A stretch of DNA of 64,000 nt from Nocardiopsis sp. ATB16-24. Lineage in GTDB: Bacteria; Actinomycetota; Actinomycetes; Streptosporangiales; Streptosporangiaceae. Of the stretch, positions 37,066-46,449 are shown one piece after another. Under the pieces are notes generated by a model, which did no database searches, had not been told where the DNA came from, and saw only the letters and a list, made by a program, of their open reading frames with translations. The DNA is taken from assembly GCF_030271535.1 (NCBI RefSeq), contig NZ_JASCXJ010000006.1, positions 184,260 to 248,259 of the forward strand, written 5' to 3'. The position numbers and the translations under genes were made by a program. Each line of letters starts with the position of its first letter. Positions within the stretch are counted from its first letter, which is position 1.

Positions 37066-37698
37066 GTGTTCACCGGAATCGTGGAAGAGGTCGGCGAGGT
37101 CGTCTCCGTCGAACCAGCGGGCGGCACGGGCCAGGCCCTGCTTTTGACCGTACGCGGCCCCCTCGTCAGTTCCGACGTCGCGCACGGTGAGTCCATCGCG
37201 GTCAACGGCGTGTGTCTGACGGTCGTCGACAGCGGCGAGGGCACCTTCACCGCCGACGTGATGAAGGAGTCCATGGACCGCTCCACCCTCGGCTCCCTCG
37301 CCCCGGGCTCTCCCGTCAACCTCGAACGCGCCGCCCGTGTGGGAGGCCGTCTCGGCGGTCACATCGTCCAGGGTCACGTCGACGGCACCGCGTGCCTGCT
37401 CTCCCGCGAGCCCGGTGACAACTGGGACGTCTTGCGTTTCGGCCTGCCCGCCGACCTGTCCCCGTACGTGGTCGAGAAGGGGTCCATCACCGTCGACGGC
37501 ACCAGCCTCACCGTCTCCGCGGTCAGCGAGCCCGGGGCGGAGGAGGAGTTCTTCGAGGTCAGTCTGATTCCCGAGACCCTGAGGGCCACCACCCTGGGGG
37601 CTCTGGCCACCGGCGCCACCTCGAACATCGAGGTGGACGTCATCGCCAAGTACGTCGAGCGGATCACCGCTGTGTCCTCGGCCGACCCGCGGGTGTGA
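37066..37698 (+). CDS. ribE: Riboflavin synthase
   Basis: A 210-residue riboflavin synthase that dismutates two 6,7-dimethyl-8-ribityllumazine molecules to riboflavin. It consists of two lumazine-binding repeats. The first begins [20 protein letters not shown] with [13 protein letters not shown]; the second has [17 protein letters not shown] and [14 protein letters not shown]. The GTG at 37066 gives the canonical (M)FTGIVEE start and has AAGGGATGGCAAGGG upstream. It is the first gene behind the FMN riboswitch, followed by ribBA and ribH. No ribD/ribG is in the cluster, so the deaminase/reductase must be elsewhere. Confidence 0.96.
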   Translation: MFTGIVEEVGEVVSVEPAGGTGQALLLTVRGPLVSSDVAHGESIAVNGVCLTVVDSGEGTFTADVMKESMDRSTLGSLAPGSPVNLERAARVGGRLGGHIVQGHVDGTACLLSREPGDNWDVLRFGLPADLSPYVVEKGSITVDGTSLTVSAVSEPGAEEEFFEVSLIPETLRATTLGALATGATSNIEVDVIAKYVERITAVSSADPRV

Positions 37699-37790
37699 GC
37701 CCCGCCATGCCGCCTCGGGGAGCGGACCCGCACGGACGGGCCGCCGCCCCTCAGACCACCTCCACCCACGAGTCACCCCAGGGAGCGGTA

Positions 37791-39077
37791 ATGACCGTCA
37801 CCGAGACCATCCCGGCCGCCGAGACCGAGCGGGCCGTCGTCCTGGACCCCATCGAGGAGGCCATCGCCGAGTTCGCCGCCGGGCGGGCCATCGTGGTGGT
37901 GGACGACGAGGACCGTGAGAACGAGGGCGACATCATCTTCGCCGCCGAACTCGCCACACCCGAACTCCTGGCCTTCATGATCCGCCACACCTCCGGCGTG
38001 GTGTGCGTGCCGATGGAGGGCGAGGACCTGGACCGCCTCGACCTGCCGCTGATGACCGCGCGCAACGAGGAGAGTCTGCGCACCGCCTACACGATCACCG
38101 TCGACGCCCGGGAGGGCGTCACCACCGGTATCTCCGCCGCGGACCGGGCCCGGACCATCCGGTTGCTGGCCTCCGAGGAGAGCCGCCCCACCGACTTCGT
38201 GCGTCCCGGCCACATCCTGCCGCTACGGGCCCGCCCCGGCGGGGTCCTGGCCCGGCGCGGCCACACCGAGGCCTCCGTCGACTTCGCGCGTCTGGCGGGG
38301 CTGCGTCCCGCGGGAGTGCTCGCCGAGGTGGTCAACGACGACGGGACCATGGCCCGTCTCCCCCGCCTGCGCGAGTTCGCCGACCAGCACGGGCTGAAGC
38401 TGGTGTCGGTCGAGCAGCTCGCCGCCTACCGGGTCGCTCGGGGCGAGGCCCTCACCGAGGAGCAGGCCCACCCGCCGTTGGTCACCCGCATGGTGGAGAC
38501 ACGTATGCCCAACCGGTACGGCCAGTGGCGCGCGGTCGGGTTCAAGGGCACCACCGACGGGGCCGAGCACGTCGCCCTGGTCCACGGCGACCTGTCCGAC
38601 GGCACCGACGTCCTCGTCCGACTGCACTCGGAGTGCCTCACCGGCGACGCGTTCGGTTCCCACCGCTGCGACTGCGGAGCCCAGCTGGACGCCGCCATGG
38701 CGACCATCGCCCAGGAGGGCCGCGGCGTCGTGGTCTACCTGGGCGGACACGAGGGGCGGGGCATCGGTCTGCTGCACAAGCTCCACGCCTACAGCCTCCA
38801 GGACCAGGGCGTGGACACCGTCGACGCCAACCTGAGTCTGGGGTTGCCCGCCGACGCCCGCGAGTTCGGCGCGGGAGCCCGGATCCTGACCGACCTGGGC
38901 GTGTCCTCGGTGCGGTTGCTGACCAACAACCCCGACAAGGTCGAAGGGCTGGAGAGCCACGGTGTGCGGGTCAAGGAGCGGGTGGGCATGCCGTCCTTCG
39001 TCACCGACGACAACATCGCCTACCTGCGTACCAAGCGCGACCGGATGGGCCACGACCTGGCCGACGTCGCCCGCTGA
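37791..39077 (+). CDS. ribBA: Bifunctional DHBP synthase / GTP cyclohydrolase II RibBA
   Basis: A 428-residue fusion that supplies both precursors of lumazine. Residues 1-215 are the DHBP synthase ([46 protein letters not shown]). From about 225 is GTP cyclohydrolase II, with the zinc ligands in [20 protein letters not shown] and the catalytic region [20 protein letters not shown]. Key residues of both halves are retained. The ATG at 37791 follows GGGAG 4-8 nt upstream; the upstream frame lacks conservation. It sits 92 bp after ribE and 44 bp before ribH. Confidence 0.96.
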   Translation: MTVTETIPAAETERAVVLDPIEEAIAEFAAGRAIVVVDDEDRENEGDIIFAAELATPELLAFMIRHTSGVVCVPMEGEDLDRLDLPLMTARNEESLRTAYTITVDAREGVTTGISAADRARTIRLLASEESRPTDFVRPGHILPLRARPGGVLARRGHTEASVDFARLAGLRPAGVLAEVVNDDGTMARLPRLREFADQHGLKLVSVEQLAAYRVARGEALTEEQAHPPLVTRMVETRMPNRYGQWRAVGFKGTTDGAEHVALVHGDLSDGTDVLVRLHSECLTGDAFGSHRCDCGAQLDAAMATIAQEGRGVVVYLGGHEGRGIGLLHKLHAYSLQDQGVDTVDANLSLGLPADAREFGAGARILTDLGVSSVRLLTNNPDKVEGLESHGVRVKERVGMPSFVTDDNIAYLRTKRDRMGHDLADVAR

Positions 39078-39121
39078 GCCCGGCCCCTCCCCAGACCCGT
39101 CCAGACAGAAAGCAGGACCTC

Positions 39122-39595
39122 ATGAGTGGTGAAGGACGTCCGGAGCAGCGTGGTGTGGACGCCTCCGGAATGTCGGTGGGCATCGTCGTGACCCACTGGA
39201 ACTCCGCGGTCGTCGGGCCCATGCTCGACAACGCCCTCGCGGTCGTCAAGGACTCCGGGGCGGTCGATCCCGTCGTCGTGGAGGTCGCGGGGGCCGTCGA
39301 GATCCCCGTGGTGGCCCAAGAGCTGGCCCGCAAGCACGACGTCGTGATCGCGTTGGGCGCGGTCATCCGTGGCGGCACGCCCCACTTCGAGTACGTGTGC
39401 CAGTCGGTCACGCACGGCCTGACGGAGGTCGCTCTGCGCCACTCCACCCCCGTGGGCAATGGTGTGCTCACCTGTGACACCCTTGAACAGGCGCGTGACC
39501 GTGCCGGCCTTCCGGGGAGCGCGGAGAACAAGGGCGCGGAGGCCGCGCTGGCCGCCCTGGAGGCAGCGGTGGTCCTGCGAGGGCTGCGACGCTGA
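39122..39595 (+). CDS. ribH: 6,7-dimethyl-8-ribityllumazine synthase
   Basis: A 157-residue lumazine synthase that condenses the RibBA product DHBP with the ribitylaminopyrimidine and assembles into icosahedral or pentameric shells. Conserved segments include GIVVTHWNSAVVGPMLDNAL, VEVAGAVEIPVVAQEL, ALGAVIRGGTPHFEYVC, and GVLTCDTLEQARDRAG. The catalytic His lies in TPHFEYV. The ATG at 39122 has an AAAGCAGGA site 5-8 nt upstream. It is the third gene of the riboswitch-led operon and is followed by a PH-domain protein after 75 bp. Confidence 0.96.
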   Translation: MSGEGRPEQRGVDASGMSVGIVVTHWNSAVVGPMLDNALAVVKDSGAVDPVVVEVAGAVEIPVVAQELARKHDVVIALGAVIRGGTPHFEYVCQSVTHGLTEVALRHSTPVGNGVLTCDTLEQARDRAGLPGSAENKGAEAALAALEAAVVLRGLRR

Positions 39596-39670
39596 CCGGC
39601 CCGGGACGCGCAGGGGGATCGACGTCCCCGGTGGTGGAGTGAGAGTCCCCGAGCCCGGGGCGGGTCGAGA

Positions 39671-40165
39671 GTGGAGCAGTCGGTGCGGACGAGGGAACAA
39701 TCCGTGGACGAGGCGTCGAAGCAGCCGGTCCTTCCCAGGGTCTGGCGGCCCCGGTCGGTGAGGTTGGTCGCCTACGGCCTCGGTCTGCTGATCGTGGCGA
39801 CCCTGGCACTGCTCGCCGTGATCCTGCCGCAGAGCTGGGGGACCCTCGACAGGTTCCTGCTCGTGGGGATGGGACTGATGATCGCCGCCACCCTGCACCT
39901 GCTCGCCCGGCCTCGCCTGGTGGCCACGGAGGAGGGCGTGACGGTGGTCAACAGTATCCGCACCCACGTGCTCTCCTGGGCCGAGGTGGTGGACGTCCAG
40001 ATGCCGATCGGCGAGCCCTGGCCCTCCGCGGACCTGGCCGACGGCACCACGCTGGCGGTGATGGGCATCCAGAGCACGGACGGCGAACGGGCCCGACGCG
40101 ACCTGGAGGAGTTCCAGGAGTTGCTGCGTCACCGAGGCGAGGCCCAAGAGCCCGACCGCCCGTAG
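39671..40165 (+). CDS. PH domain-containing membrane protein
   Basis: A 164-residue protein with two adjacent hydrophobic helices (LVAYGLGLLIVATLALLAVI; FLLVGMGLMIAATLHLLA) and a bacterial PH-like domain (RLVATEEGVTVVNSIRTHVL, then SWAEVVDVQMP). Such proteins are the usual fourth gene of rib operons in actinobacteria, but no role in riboflavin synthesis is shown. The start GTG at 39671 has GGGGCGGG upstream and opens MEQSVRTREQS. A highly charged tail ends the protein. Transport or membrane anchoring is a guess. Confidence 0.82.
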   Translation: MEQSVRTREQSVDEASKQPVLPRVWRPRSVRLVAYGLGLLIVATLALLAVILPQSWGTLDRFLLVGMGLMIAATLHLLARPRLVATEEGVTVVNSIRTHVLSWAEVVDVQMPIGEPWPSADLADGTTLAVMGIQSTDGERARRDLEEFQELLRHRGEAQEPDRP

Positions 40166-40268
40166 GGTCGCACCGGGGGAGCCGTCGGATCCCGTGGCTC
40201 CCCGATGTCGTGTGGAACACGTAGTTTGGTACCGAGGACCACTGGCGGAACGTGGAAGAAGGTACCGC

Positions 40269-41429
40269 GTGCGTGACATCCGAGCGGCCGTGTCCGACCT
40301 GTACGCCTCGGGCGAGACATTCGCGCTGGCCACGGTGATCGACACCTACAAGAGCGCGCCCCGCGACGCGGGGGCGTCGATGCTGGTCAGCGCCTCCGGC
40401 GAGGTCGTCGGCAGTGTGTCCGGCGGTTGTGTGGAGGGCGCGGTCTACGAGGAGGCCATGGAGGTCATCCGCACGGGGGTCCCGGTGCGGCGCACCTACG
40501 GGGTCAGCGACGACGACGCCTTCAGCGTGGGACTGACCTGTGGCGGAACCCTGCACATGTTCGTCGAACCGGTCGGCCGGACCACCTACCCCCAGCTCGG
40601 ATCGGTGATCGGCGCCATCGACGAACACCAGCCCGTCGCCGTGGCCACCATCGTCTCCGACCCCTCGGACACCGGTCGCGTGGGGCGGCGTCGGGTGGTG
40701 TGGCCCGACCACGCCGAGGGCGACCTGGGCAGCGCTCGGCTCACCGACGCGCTGGACGACGACGTGCGAGGCATGCTCGCCCAGGGCAGTACCGGCCTGT
40801 TGCACTACGGAACCGACGGGCAGCGACGCGGTGACGAGCTGGAGGTGTTCGTCCGGTCGTTCGCGCCCGCCCCCCGCATGCTGGTCTTCGGCGCGATCGA
40901 CTTCGCGGCGGCCGTCGCCGATCTCGGCTCCTACCTGGGGTATCGGGTGACGGTGTGCGATGCCCGTCCCGTGTTCGCCACCGCCAAGCGGTTCCCCACC
41001 GCCGAGGAGGTGGTGGTCGCGTGGCCTCACGTGTTCCTGGAGGAGATCGCCGAGGAGATCGACGAACGTACCGCCATCTGTGTGCTCACCCATGACCCCA
41101 AGTTCGACGTCCCCGTGCTCAAGGAGGCCCTGAGGACCCGCGCGGGCTACATCGGCGCGATGGGGTCGCGGCGCACCCACGAGGACCGGAGGCAACGGCT
41201 GCGCGAGGCCGGCGTGGGAGAGGAGGCCCTGGCGCGTCTGCACTCGCCGATCGGTCTGGACCTGGGGGGACGCACCCCGGAGGAGACGGCGGTGTCGATC
41301 GCCGCGGAGCTGGTGCAGACGCGCTGGGGTGGAAGTGGCCGCGCGCTGCGTGAGACCGAGGGACGTATCCACCGTGACACGCCGCGAGAGCCCCTGGTTC
41401 CGGTCGATCCCGACCGCGTCATCAGGTGA
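40269..41429 (+). CDS. XdhC/CoxI family protein
   Basis: A 386-residue XdhC-like maturation factor that inserts or sulfurates the molybdenum cofactor of xanthine-dehydrogenase-type enzymes. The N-terminal XdhC domain has MLVSASGEVVGSVSGGCVEG and GLTCGGTLHMFVEP, with the conserved Cys in each. The C-terminal Rossmann domain has RMLVFGAIDFAAAVADLGSY and GYIGAMGSRRTHEDRRQRL. The GTG at 40269 follows GAAGAAGG with a 6-nt gap; TAGTTT at 40220 may be its -10. Its neighbour is a MobA-like nucleotidyltransferase, but no dehydrogenase subunits lie in the window. Confidence 0.92.
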   Translation: MRDIRAAVSDLYASGETFALATVIDTYKSAPRDAGASMLVSASGEVVGSVSGGCVEGAVYEEAMEVIRTGVPVRRTYGVSDDDAFSVGLTCGGTLHMFVEPVGRTTYPQLGSVIGAIDEHQPVAVATIVSDPSDTGRVGRRRVVWPDHAEGDLGSARLTDALDDDVRGMLAQGSTGLLHYGTDGQRRGDELEVFVRSFAPAPRMLVFGAIDFAAAVADLGSYLGYRVTVCDARPVFATAKRFPTAEEVVVAWPHVFLEEIAEEIDERTAICVLTHDPKFDVPVLKEALRTRAGYIGAMGSRRTHEDRRQRLREAGVGEEALARLHSPIGLDLGGRTPEETAVSIAAELVQTRWGGSGRALRETEGRIHRDTPREPLVPVDPDRVIR

Positions 41430-41554
41430 ACCGAAACCAGGCGAACGGTGAAGTGCCTGGTCACGGGAGAAAGACCGACGAGGCTGACGAGTGTGGACGT
41501 ACGGTCTATGCCGGGCGGCCCACCTCGGGCGCTCTCACGTGGCATCATCGCGTC

Positions 41555-42190
41555 ATGGGTACTGGGGACTCTCGGAACGGGGAGCACACACCTACGGGCC
41601 TGGTGGCGGGCCTGCTCCTGGCGGCGGGCTCGGGACGCAGACTCGGGCGCCCCAAGGCGCTGGTGGAGGTGGGCGGTGAGCGCCTGGTCGATCGGGGCGT
41701 GCGTACGTTGACCGCGGGCGGCTGCGCGCCCGTCATGGTGGTGCTGGGCGCGGCCGAGACGGCGGTCCGAGGTGCCCACACCGTGCACAATCCCGACTGG
41801 CGGACCGGTATGGGGTCGTCGGTGCGTGCCGGGATCGACGCCCTGCCGGACGCCGCGGACGCGGTGCTGATCGCCTTGGCCGACCAGCCCCTGGTCACTC
41901 CCGAGGCGGTGCGCCGTCTGGTGCGGGCGCACGAGCAGGGTGCCCGTGCGGCGGTGGCCACCTACCAGGGGAACCAGCGCAATCCGGTGCTGCTGGGCCG
42001 TGAGCACTGGTCGGCGGCCTACGCCATGGCCGTGCACGACGTGGGCGCGCGCCCGTTCCTACGGGCCTACTCGCACCTGGTCACCGCGGTCTCCTGCGAC
42101 GACATCGCCAGCCCCGAGGACATCGACACCGTGGAGGACCTGGAGCGACTCAGCGTCGTGCTGGACCGGGGGAGCCCCGACCGGGGATGA
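41555..42190 (+). CDS. MobA-like nucleotidyltransferase (MocA-type, molybdenum cofactor)
   Basis: A 211-residue NTP-transferase with the nucleotide-binding signature GLLLAAGSGRRLGRPKALV, the metal-binding stretch VLIALADQPLVTPEAV, and RNPVLLGREHW. The family includes MocA, which makes molybdopterin cytosine dinucleotide for XdhC-dependent hydroxylases; next to XdhC this is the likely role. The frame is open from a GTG at 41426 that overlaps the xdhC stop (GTGA), but the first 43 residues of that version do not look conserved, so I prefer the ATG at 41555. The two genes are surely one unit. Confidence 0.88.
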   Translation: MGTGDSRNGEHTPTGLVAGLLLAAGSGRRLGRPKALVEVGGERLVDRGVRTLTAGGCAPVMVVLGAAETAVRGAHTVHNPDWRTGMGSSVRAGIDALPDAADAVLIALADQPLVTPEAVRRLVRAHEQGARAAVATYQGNQRNPVLLGREHWSAAYAMAVHDVGARPFLRAYSHLVTAVSCDDIASPEDIDTVEDLERLSVVLDRGSPDRG

Positions 42191-42201
42191 GGACCTCGGC
42201 C

Positions 42202-43122
42202 TCAGAGCAGGCTCTCGGCCATGATGCCGAAGACGTGCTCGGTCGATCCGCCGGGTGCGAGGACGATCAGGTCGGTGCCGCTGACCAGGGCGTTGGGCGG
42301 GCAGGTCATGGGCTCCACCGCCAGGTGGGCGCGGTGGTCGTTCCCGTCCAGGGTGTCGGCGCTGAACAGTTGCAGCCAGCCGAAACCACGGTCGCACCAC
42401 AGCGACACACGGTGGCGGGGGCCGCTCATCCGCACCCACGCCAGACCGTCGGCGTCCCGCTCCAGGGAGGAGAAGGCGGTGTCCAGCACCGTGTCGCCGA
42501 GTCCACGGCCCGGTGCGCGGAAGTCGTACTCGCCCCCGTCCACCGGAACGGGGTCGCCTGAGGGCAGCATCCGTTCGTCGACCGGCTGCCAGGTTCCCGC
42601 GCCGCTCTCCAGGAGGAGCTCACCACGCTCGGCCAGTGCCCGGAGCGGTTCGCCCAACGTCAGATAAGGGTGGAAGCCCAGCCCGAACGGGGCCGGGACC
42701 TCCCCTTCGTTGCGGGCGGTGGCGGTGACCGTCAGTCCGGACGCGGTGAGCCGGTAGGTGAGGGACAAGGACAGGGGGAAGGGGAAGCCGGTGGTGCCCT
42801 CGAAGTCCAGACGCAGTGTCGCGGTGTCCTCGGACACCGACTCCGGTGTCCAGGTCCGATCGTGCACCAGGCCGTGGATGGCGGTGCCCGTGGCCGGTTC
42901 GTCGGGCTCCAGGCGATACCGGCCCCCGTCGAACCGATAACCCTCCGCCGCCACTCGGTTGGGCCACGGAGCCAGCACCTGTCCCTGGAAGGCCCGGGGC
43001 CTCTCCGCGCCGTAGGGCCACACCACGTCGTGACCCCGCCAGGTGAGTGCCCGCAGTCCCGCTCCCGTGCGGTCGATGTCCGCCCGGTAGTCTCCGCCGC
43101 GCAGCCCGATCACGTCGCCCAC
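42202..43122 (-). CDS. Aldose 1-epimerase (galactose mutarotase) family protein
   Basis: A 306-residue mutarotase-type protein. The catalytic His lies in FGLGFHPYLTLG, the catalytic Glu in HLAVEPMTCPPNA, and IHGLVHDRTW fits the substrate-binding His. The sugar is unknown; the family covers glucose, galactose and glucose-6-phosphate epimerases. I start it at GTG 43122, with GGGGAAG 10 nt upstream. The ATG at 43167 lies inside a perfect -10 box (TATGAT on the minus strand) and so should not be in the mRNA. It converges with the MobA-like gene, leaving only 11 bp between stops. Confidence 0.88.
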   Translation of the reverse strand: MGDVIGLRGGDYRADIDRTGAGLRALTWRGHDVVWPYGAERPRAFQGQVLAPWPNRVAAEGYRFDGGRYRLEPDEPATGTAIHGLVHDRTWTPESVSEDTATLRLDFEGTTGFPFPLSLSLTYRLTASGLTVTATARNEGEVPAPFGLGFHPYLTLGEPLRALAERGELLLESGAGTWQPVDERMLPSGDPVPVDGGEYDFRAPGRGLGDTVLDTAFSSLERDADGLAWVRMSGPRHRVSLWCDRGFGWLQLFSADTLDGNDHRAHLAVEPMTCPPNALVSGTDLIVLAPGGSTEHVFGIMAESLL

Positions 43123-43162
43123 CGCTTGCCCGCTTCCCCGTTGTCGTGCGTCGAACCGGGCG

Positions 43163-43168
43163 ATCATA
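43163..43168 (-). promoter_or_regulatory. -10 box of the epimerase gene
   Basis: TATGAT read on the minus strand, a consensus -10. It covers the first in-frame ATG of the epimerase frame and so moves the likely start to the GTG at 43122, giving a leader of about 34 nt with a Shine-Dalgarno. Confidence 0.5.
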
Positions 43169-43207
43169 GCCCACCCGCCTCGCGTCGGTCCCGATACGGG
43201 GACCTCC

Positions 43208-45901
43208 TCATCCCAGCAGACCGTCCAGCGGGATCAGCACGCCGGAGCCCAGGGCGACCAGGCCCGTGGACAGCAGCACGATCACCATGAGCAGTGATCC
43301 CACCACGGCCAGGCGGAACGCGCCCAGTCGTACCCGGGCCCGGGAACCGGGTCTCTTACTGGCCGCCGCACGCCCCAGGACCACCAACACCGCCGACAGC
43401 AGCACCGGCGACCACCACGCGGAGCCCGTACCGCCCGGCATCAGCCCGGTCACCGCCCCCGCGATCTCCGAGAGCCGTCCCAGGACCACGCCGCCGGCGG
43501 CGTCCAGCAGGCCGGTGTAGGCGGAGGTCACGAACTCGCTCTCGGGGTAGAAGCCCTCGGGAGGGCGCAGGGCCCGGCCCAGTCCGTCGATCAGGCCCAA
43601 CAGGGCCGCGGGGTAGGCGAAGCGGCGACACCTGCCCGCCGACATCGCCCGCTGGATCTGCCTCATGGTCCGGTCGACCCTGCGCCTCCTCCGCTCCTGT
43701 GCGCGAGGGCTCGGCACGGGCTCCCGCGCGCCCAGGGGTCCGTGGGGGTACGGAGCGTCGGGACGGGTGGAGGCCGCCGCGGCTTCGGCCCTGCGTCGTT
43801 TGGCGGCGGCGACCCTGTCCTTGGTCTGTGACCAACGCTCCCGCGCCGACCCCGCGAGGGAGGCCCAACGGTCCTGGCGGCGGGATCGGCCGTCGGCACG
43901 TTCACGTTCGGCGATCCGCGCACCCACCCGGGCCGCCTCGGGCAGGAGGAGCGTCGCGGTGATCAGGGCGCTCTTGGTGATCAGGGCGTCGCGACCGCCG
44001 GTGTCCCGCAGCGCCAGGCGTCGTTGTTCCACCCACCAGGGGGCGCGGGGGGCGGCGCTGCGTTGGCGGGGATGCCAGGACTGGCGGCGCAGCTGCGACC
44101 GCAGGCGTGAGGCGGTCTCGGGGACCAGTACCAGCTCCACCGCCCGGGCCCACGCGGTGTCCTTCTCGTGGGGCTCGGGCTCACGCGGTGCGTCCTCACC
44201 GGCCTCGGTCAGGTGGTCGACGGTCTCCGACACCCGTCGCATGATCAGCTGCACCTCGTGCTGGACCCGCTCCAGCAGGGCACAGCGGCCCGAACCGCCA
44301 GAACGGCATGCGGGGTGGGGGCACCAGTGCTGGGCGGCCAGCCCGATCACGCCCGAGGACACCGCCTCGCGCACGACCGCGTGGCGGCTGGCGTCGCCGG
44401 TGGCCAGCGCCAGCAGTCCGTCGGCGCCGACCTCGTGTCCCCGGAAGCGCGGTGGCATCCCGGGCACGTAGCGGGCGGCCAGCGCGCTGATGGCCACGTG
44501 CGCCCGCTCGGGGTGTTGGTCCAGGCCGGTCAGGTAGGCGCGGTCGAAGGTGTAGTCGTTGACCTCGCGGTCCAGCCACGTGCGCAGCTCCGACCAGTGG
44601 CTGCGCAACCACATGGCGCCCGTCTCGGAGCGGTCGAGCAGGTCGAAGGCCAGGCTGGGCGGGTCCTCGTGGGTGACGCCGGCGAAGTCGATGGGGCGCA
44701 GACGGCGGGCGGTGCGGATCCGCGGGCGCTCGCCGTCCAGCCACTGGGCGACCTCGTCGTGGCCCCAGCGCGCGGACGGCGCGAGTGCGAGCAGGCCCCG
44801 TACCAGGAGCCGCCAGCGTTCGTCGGTGACCGCGGAGACGTCCACCTCGGTGTTGCGCGCGGTCAACCAGTTACCGCCCCGCTCGGGGCGTCGGCCGGTG
44901 ACCAGCTCGTGCGCGATCACGCCCAGGGACCACCAGGCGGCGGGGGCCTCACGTCGACCCTCGACCACCTCGGGAGCGGCGTAGTCCTCGGTGATGGCCA
45001 GCCCCCCGTAGACACGGCTCATGGTGGCGCGTACGGCGCCGCCGAAGTCGGTCAGCGCCACGACCGGAGGATCCAGGGAGCGCACCAGCAGGTTCTCGGG
45101 CTTGACGTCGGTGTGGTTGTGCTGGAGTTCGCTCTGCCAGTGGTGCAGGCACGCGGCGATCGCGCCGACCACGGCGCGGGCCTGCTCCTCGGGCAGGGGG
45201 GCCTGGTCGATGAGCGAGCGCAGCGACCCTCGGGAGAAGTACTCCTGGGCCTCCCAGGCCACGTCCTCGCCCCAGGAACCGGTCGCGGTGCCGTAACCGT
45301 GGATGGCCGGGGTGTGCGGCGAGGAGGTGCCGCGCGCGCGGAGTCGGTCGAGGAGCTCGCGATTGATGTCGTGGCCGGGTCGATAGATCTTGAGCGCCAG
45401 TGAACGACCGGGGGAGTCGGTGGGCTCGGCCAGGTAGACGACGGCCTCCCCGCCCGCGCCGATGTGGTCGAGCACCTGGTAGCGGCGGCGTAGTTCGGCG
45501 GGGACGGCGTAGTCGAGTTCGCCGGCGGGACCGATCACCACGCGTGAGACCAGGCGGGCCATCCAGTCCAGGAGCGGGCCGAGGAGGGTCCGCCACCAGG
45601 GGGCGCGTCCGGTGGAGCGCCCCCCACCGGGGACGGTCGGGGCCGGATGTGGGCCCTGGAGTCCGACGGTGGGGGAGACCGGGGAGTCCACCCGCGTGGC
45701 GCCGGGCAGGACACGGGTCCGGTCCTCGCCGGAGACGGTGCGCGCGGTCTCGATGTCTCCGCGCCGTGGGGGACGCAGCACGCGCGTGACCCAGCGCGTG
45801 GCCGCCGCACGCGCGGGTCCTTCCTCACCGGAACCGGTCCGTGCGGCGGGTTCGATCCGTTGGGTCGGCGCGTTGTCGTCGCCGGGGTCGGGCATGACCA
45901 T
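43208..45901 (-). CDS. Large Ser/Thr protein kinase with C-terminal membrane region
   Basis: An 897-residue protein. Residues 1-120 are low-complexity. A Hanks-type kinase follows at about 141-385: P-loop IGAGGEAVVYLAEP, K171 in LALKIY, catalytic loop HTDVKPENLL (D265, N270; Thr replaces the Arg of HRD), D285 of DFGG, and APE at 309-311. The catalytic residues are all kept, so it should be active. About 400-640 is an unrecognised helical region with a Cys/His cluster (HWCPHPACRSGGSGRCALL). A coiled, Arg-rich stretch leads to C-terminal hydrophobic helices (WWSPVLLSAVLVVLGRAA; LAVVGSLLMVIVLLSTGLVA). Substrate and signal are unknown. Confidence 0.88.
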   Translation of the reverse strand: MVMPDPGDDNAPTQRIEPAARTGSGEEGPARAAATRWVTRVLRPPRRGDIETARTVSGEDRTRVLPGATRVDSPVSPTVGLQGPHPAPTVPGGGRSTGRAPWWRTLLGPLLDWMARLVSRVVIGPAGELDYAVPAELRRRYQVLDHIGAGGEAVVYLAEPTDSPGRSLALKIYRPGHDINRELLDRLRARGTSSPHTPAIHGYGTATGSWGEDVAWEAQEYFSRGSLRSLIDQAPLPEEQARAVVGAIAACLHHWQSELQHNHTDVKPENLLVRSLDPPVVALTDFGGAVRATMSRVYGGLAITEDYAAPEVVEGRREAPAAWWSLGVIAHELVTGRRPERGGNWLTARNTEVDVSAVTDERWRLLVRGLLALAPSARWGHDEVAQWLDGERPRIRTARRLRPIDFAGVTHEDPPSLAFDLLDRSETGAMWLRSHWSELRTWLDREVNDYTFDRAYLTGLDQHPERAHVAISALAARYVPGMPPRFRGHEVGADGLLALATGDASRHAVVREAVSSGVIGLAAQHWCPHPACRSGGSGRCALLERVQHEVQLIMRRVSETVDHLTEAGEDAPREPEPHEKDTAWARAVELVLVPETASRLRSQLRRQSWHPRQRSAAPRAPWWVEQRRLALRDTGGRDALITKSALITATLLLPEAARVGARIAERERADGRSRRQDRWASLAGSARERWSQTKDRVAAAKRRRAEAAAASTRPDAPYPHGPLGAREPVPSPRAQERRRRRVDRTMRQIQRAMSAGRCRRFAYPAALLGLIDGLGRALRPPEGFYPESEFVTSAYTGLLDAAGGVVLGRLSEIAGAVTGLMPGGTGSAWWSPVLLSAVLVVLGRAAASKRPGSRARVRLGAFRLAVVGSLLMVIVLLSTGLVALGSGVLIPLDGLLG

Positions 45902-46137
45902 GGAGGTCGGGGCCGTCCTTACCTAGGCGTTCGTTTCGTGGACGTGCGGGGGACGGGCACCCCCTCAGGCCAGGTCCCCGAGGGCCTACGGCGCGGCTCT
46001 TTCCCCGCGCGGATCGCGGACACGGGCGCTTCCCCCACCTTGTCTGACTCCTGTGGGCCGTGTGGAGTTCCACCGAACGTGCACCGGCTCTTCCCAGGCC
46101 CGTGCCTCCGGCCCTTCGGCGCCGTTCGGGGTCGGGC

Positions 46138-46449
46138 TCAGCGGTGTTCCCGAGGGGCCGCACCGAGCCTCTCGCGGGCCTCCCGGTACATCCGCACGAC
46201 CTCCGCCCGGATCTGGGGCCGCTCGGTCAGCGGCCGTGCCCAGGGGATGCGGACGGTGTGCTCGACGCCGTCCACGGTGACCGCGTAGTCACCGCCGTCG
46301 CCGTCCAGGCCGACCATCCGGGCGGCGGTGGCCTCGGGCCGACCGCCCAGCGCACGGCAGATGAGCAGTGTGTCCTCGGGATGGTCGTCGTTCATGTGCG
46401 CGGTGACGGCTGCGACGACCTCGGGGGAGAAGGGGTTGGACGAGGGCAC
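46138..46449 (-). CDS. DUF2470 domain protein
   Basis: A 103-residue single-domain DUF2470 protein. The N-terminal helix FSPEVVAAVTAHMNDDHPED is the family signature, followed by AARMVGLDGDGGDYAVTVDG and the basic HTVRIPWARPLTERPQIRAE. In other proteins this domain sits at the C-terminus of haem oxygenase-like and pyridoxamine-oxidase-like folds; a stand-alone copy has no assigned function. GTG 46449 is preceded by GGAGGT. About 240 bp on either side hold no gene. Confidence 0.88.
   Translation of the reverse strand: MPSSNPFSPEVVAAVTAHMNDDHPEDTLLICRALGGRPEATAARMVGLDGDGGDYAVTVDGVEHTVRIPWARPLTERPQIRAEVVRMYREARERLGAAPREHR

Noticed and set aside
43208..45901. Kinase as a pseudokinase because HRD is HTD
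   Set aside because: The catalytic Asp, the Asn, the VAIK-type Lys, DFG and APE are all present, so activity is expected.
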